This document shows positions 5,171-7,087 of a stretch of 7,087 nucleotides of DNA, one piece after another; within the stretch, counting starts at the first letter, position 1, and the number at the start of each line of letters is the position of its first letter. A program made the position numbers and the translations under genes. Origin of the DNA: Rhodospirillales bacterium (GTDB taxonomy: Bacteria; Pseudomonadota; Alphaproteobacteria; Rhodospirillales; JADHTD01); the NCBI GenBank assembly GCA_016776525.1, contig JADHTD010000140.1:1-7087 (forward strand), written 5' to 3'. The notes beneath the pieces were generated by a model that saw only the letters and a program-made list of their open reading frames with translations, did not search any database and was not told the DNA's origin.

Positions 5171-6526
5171 CTATTCCCGGTCGATCAGGTGGATGAACGA
5201 GCCCGCCACCCGGCCCGCCGCCAGCCCGACAGGGCCTAAGTCATTGCCTTCGGCGTCGGCGGCCTGGAACAGGGGCTGGCCCGGCCCGGCGTCGCCGCCC
5301 TCGGCCAAGGTCGCGGAATAGTGAAACTCATGGCCGCGAAAGGCGTCCCCGCCTTTGCCCAACGGGCTGTCCGCCAATCCCGCAACCCGGCGGTATCCGA
5401 GATGCAGCCTGCGTTCGGCGAACGAGGTTTCCAACCCCAGCAACCCGGCCATGGCGTGGCGGGCGCCGTCGGCATCGGTCAGCCCCCGGCCCAACACCAT
5501 ATAGCCGCCGCATTCGCCGTAGACCGCCGCCCCGCCTTCGGCCCGGGCCCGCAGCCCATGGAGAAAATTTTCCGCTGACGCCAGCCTTCCGGCGTGCAGT
5601 TCCGGATAACCGCCCGGCAGATACACCGCGTCGGCGTCTGCATCCGGGGCTTCGTCGGCGAGCGGCGAAAAAGGCACGATCTCGGAACCCTCATCGCGCC
5701 AGCCGTCGATTACGGAGGCATAGGAAAACGCGAACGCTTCGTCCCCGGCGACGGCAATGCGCCCCCCCAAAGGCGGCAGGGGCGGCGAAGTATTGGCGCC
5801 GCCTTCGAGCTTGTGGGGCCGCGCCAATTCCAAAAGTCCGTCCACATCCAGATGGTCCGCCACCAGCCCGGCCGCCGTTTCCAGGAACGTTTCCAGGTCG
5901 GGGTGTTCAACCGCCTGCACCAGCCCCAGATGCCGTTCCGGCAGGTCCAGTCCTGCGGCCCGTGGCAGGCAGCCGAGAACCGGTATGGCGGGCACGGACC
6001 CGGCACAGGCCCGGCGCAGGATGTCTTCGTGCCGCCCGCCGCCGACCCGGTTGAAGACGACGCCGGCAACGGAAACATCCCCGCGGTATTCGGCGAAACC
6101 CTTGAGCACGGCGGCCGCGGAAGCCGCCTGGGCGCGTGCGTCGATAACCAGCACCACAGGCCATCCGGTGCGGCGTGACAGGTCCGCCGTCGAGCCGTCC
6201 TTTTCGGTCTCGTCCGCTTTCACGAAAGCGCCGTCGAACAGCCCCATCACCCCTTCGCAGATGACCGTGTCCGCGCTTAGGGCCGCCGCCGTCGCCGCCA
6301 GGGTATCCGCGCGCATGGCCCAAGGGTCCATATTCAGGCATTGCCGCCCGCCGGCGGCGGCGTGAAAGGCCGGGTCGATGTAATCGGGCCCGGCCTTGGC
6401 CGAGGCGACATCAAGGCCCGATCCCGCCAAATGCCGGATCAGCCCCAGCGTCACCACGGTCTTGCCGCTGCCCGACGACGGCGCGGCAATGACAAGTCCC
6501 CTGTTCGAATGATTGGTATCGGTCAT
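5171..6526 (-). CDS. cobB: Cobyrinate / hydrogenobyrinate a,c-diamide synthase
   Basis: The 451-residue enzyme performs the ATP- and glutamine-dependent amidation of the a and c side chains of the corrin ring in cobalamin synthesis. The N-terminal synthetase domain shows the P-loop APSSGSGKT (15-23), AGPDYIDPAFH (45-55) and EGVMGLFDG (91-99). The C-terminal glutaminase domain shows LPGGYPEL (303-310), the nucleophile C339 in YGECGGYM (336-343), GHEFHYS (398-404) and the probable catalytic H446 in GSFIHLI. The linker NTSPPLPPLGG (245-255) is also typical. The length is normal and nothing essential is missing. The ATG at 6526 is chosen over the open extension to 6613, because that would overlap the divergent cbiD start and the family begins just before the P-loop. 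No strong ribosome binding site is seen. Next to CbiD it may work as CbiA on cobalt-containing cobyrinate; the symbol follows alphaproteobacterial usage. Confidence 0.95.
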   Translation of the reverse strand: MTDTNHSNRGLVIAAPSSGSGKTVVTLGLIRHLAGSGLDVASAKAGPDYIDPAFHAAAGGRQCLNMDPWAMRADTLAATAAALSADTVICEGVMGLFDGAFVKADETEKDGSTADLSRRTGWPVVLVIDARAQAASAAAVLKGFAEYRGDVSVAGVVFNRVGGGRHEDILRRACAGSVPAIPVLGCLPRAAGLDLPERHLGLVQAVEHPDLETFLETAAGLVADHLDVDGLLELARPHKLEGGANTSPPLPPLGGRIAVAGDEAFAFSYASVIDGWRDEGSEIVPFSPLADEAPDADADAVYLPGGYPELHAGRLASAENFLHGLRARAEGGAAVYGECGGYMVLGRGLTDADGARHAMAGLLGLETSFAERRLHLGYRRVAGLADSPLGKGGDAFRGHEFHYSATLAEGGDAGPGQPLFQAADAEGNDLGPVGLAAGRVAGSFIHLIDRE

Positions 6527-6611
6527 GAAAATCCCGTGCGCGTTTCCCGCATGATAGGACGTGGCCCCCCGGACGGATATGATAATATACCGCCAGTTGA
6601 CAAGGAGCATC
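6527..6611. promoter_or_regulatory. Divergent promoter region between cobB and cbiD
   Basis: This 85-base gap must hold the start signals of both cobalamin genes unless either is read from farther away. It contains the AT-rich island GGATATGATAATATACC (6575-6591) in otherwise very GC-rich DNA. On the plus strand TATGAT (6578-6583) and GATAAT (6581-6586) each match the -10 consensus at five of six positions, without a good -35. On the minus strand TTGTCA (6603-6598) is a good -35 but no good -10 lies at 16-18 bases. The island is an imperfect dyad (GGATAT and ATATACC with one bulged base), which could be an operator. The gap is too short for a complete cobalamin riboswitch. Confidence 0.5.
6602..6607 (+). 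promoter_or_regulatory. Ribosome binding site of cbiD
   Basis: AAGGAG lies only four bases before the ATG at 6612. The spacing is short but the match is complete, and no other in-frame start lies nearby. It overlaps a TTGACA at 6597-6602 that is too close to the start codon to act as the cbiD promoter. Confidence 0.65.
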
Positions 6612-7087
6612 ATGCCGGCGTCCCGTCAAAAACCCGAAGGCCCCCTGCGTCGTGGATGGACGACCGGCGCCTGCGCCACGGCGGCGACGGCGGCGGCGTA
6701 TCAGGCGTTGCTGACCGGCGTATTCCCAAACCCGGTGACCATCACCCTGCCGCGCGGAGAAGAACCCAGCTTCGATCTCGCGCGCATGGAGCTTGACGAC
6801 GGGCAGGCCACAGTAAGCGTCATCAAGGATGCCGGCGACGACCCGGACATTACCCACGGCGCGGAAATCGTCGTCACCTTGGAACTGGGCGGGACTCCGG
6901 GCGGCATCACGTTCCATGCCGGACCCGGCGTCGGCACCGTGACCCGGCCGGGCCTGGCGCTGGATGTCGGCGAGCCCGCCATCAACCCCGGCCCGCGCGC
7001 GATGATGGAGGGCGTGGTGAAGGACCTTTCCCGCCAATACGCCAACGGCGGCGACCCGGCGGCGCGCGCCGTCGCCATTACCGTTTC
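6612..7087 (+). CDS. cbiD: Cobalt-precorrin-5B C1-methyltransferase, N-terminal part (runs off the right edge)
   Basis: The frame from the ATG at 6612 is open to the end of the window and gives 158 residues, somewhat under half of a usual CbiD. CbiD methylates C-1 of cobalt-precorrin-5B with S-adenosylmethionine in the early-cobalt (anaerobic-type) route of cobalamin synthesis. Family blocks are clear: RRGWTTGACATAA (13-25), KDAGDDPDITHG (72-83), GVGTVTRPG (106-114) and EPAINPGPR (121-129). These match the Salmonella CbiD pattern of RKGYTTGSCATAA, KDGGDDVDATHG and GIGTVTRKG. It is transcribed away from cobB, and further cobalamin genes may follow outside the window. Confidence 0.95.
   Translation, partial: MPASRQKPEGPLRRGWTTGACATAATAAAYQALLTGVFPNPVTITLPRGEEPSFDLARMELDDGQATVSVIKDAGDDPDITHGAEIVVTLELGGTPGGITFHAGPGVGTVTRPGLALDVGEPAINPGPRAMMEGVVKDLSRQYANGGDPAARAVAITV

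Noticed and set aside
5594..6178. Plus-strand open frames opposite cobB
   Set aside because: No recognisable domains, typical GC-rich antisense frames; cobB is certain on the other strand.
6597..6602. Perfect TTGACA on the plus strand as the cbiD -35 element
   Set aside because: It ends only nine bases before the ATG, and no -10 element lies at the right distance downstream.
6527..6611. Cobalamin riboswitch upstream of cobB or cbiD
   Set aside because: The gap is 85 bases, far below the roughly 200 bases of a complete B12 riboswitch, and no B12-box-like sequence was found in it.
6527..6613. Upstream extension of cobB by 29 residues to an ATG at 6613
   Set aside because: It would cover the whole divergent promoter region and overlap the cbiD start, and the added residues do not resemble the family N-terminus.

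Overview
The window reads as ordinary chromosomal DNA of a GC-rich alphaproteobacterium, most likely of the Rhodospirillales type. This is judged from base composition, strong third-position GC bias, AAGGAG-like ribosome binding sites, and the mix of YcgN-family, CobB and CbiD proteins. No RNA genes, CRISPR arrays, insertion sequences or phage genes were seen. The lineage is an inference, not a match to a known genome.

Layout. Positions 1-128 (minus) hold the first 42 residues of a membrane protein, probably a sensor kinase or similar signalling protein. Positions 129-316 are a short AT-rich gap with a candidate promoter for that gene and a candidate terminator for the next one. From 6526 down to 317 seven minus-strand genes follow one another with small gaps or overlaps. 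In transcription order they are cobB (cobyrinate a,c-diamide synthase), a YcgN-type cysteine-cluster protein, a DapA-superfamily aldolase/lyase, a YgjP-type zinc metallopeptidase, a YjbQ-family protein, a 121-residue two-helix membrane protein starting at TTG, and a TPR-repeat protein with a C-terminal 2OG-Fe(II) oxygenase-like domain. At the right edge cbiD starts divergently from cobB on the plus strand at 6612 and runs off the window.

How the genes work together. cobB and cbiD both belong to cobalamin (B12) biosynthesis and share an 85-base divergent promoter region. CbiD points to the early-cobalt-insertion (anaerobic-type) route, so the CobB protein here probably acts as a CbiA-type enzyme. 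The YcgN, aldolase, peptidase and YjbQ genes look like a loose run of housekeeping or poorly understood genes. The last two genes overlap by four bases (ATGA) and are the most suggestive functional pair: a small membrane protein coupled to a soluble TPR-oxygenase.

No clearly new multi-gene system is evident. The points most worth checking are the altered substrate pocket of the DapA-like enzyme, the membrane protein/TPR-oxygenase pair with its HxH metal motif, and the AT-rich dyad between cobB and cbiD.
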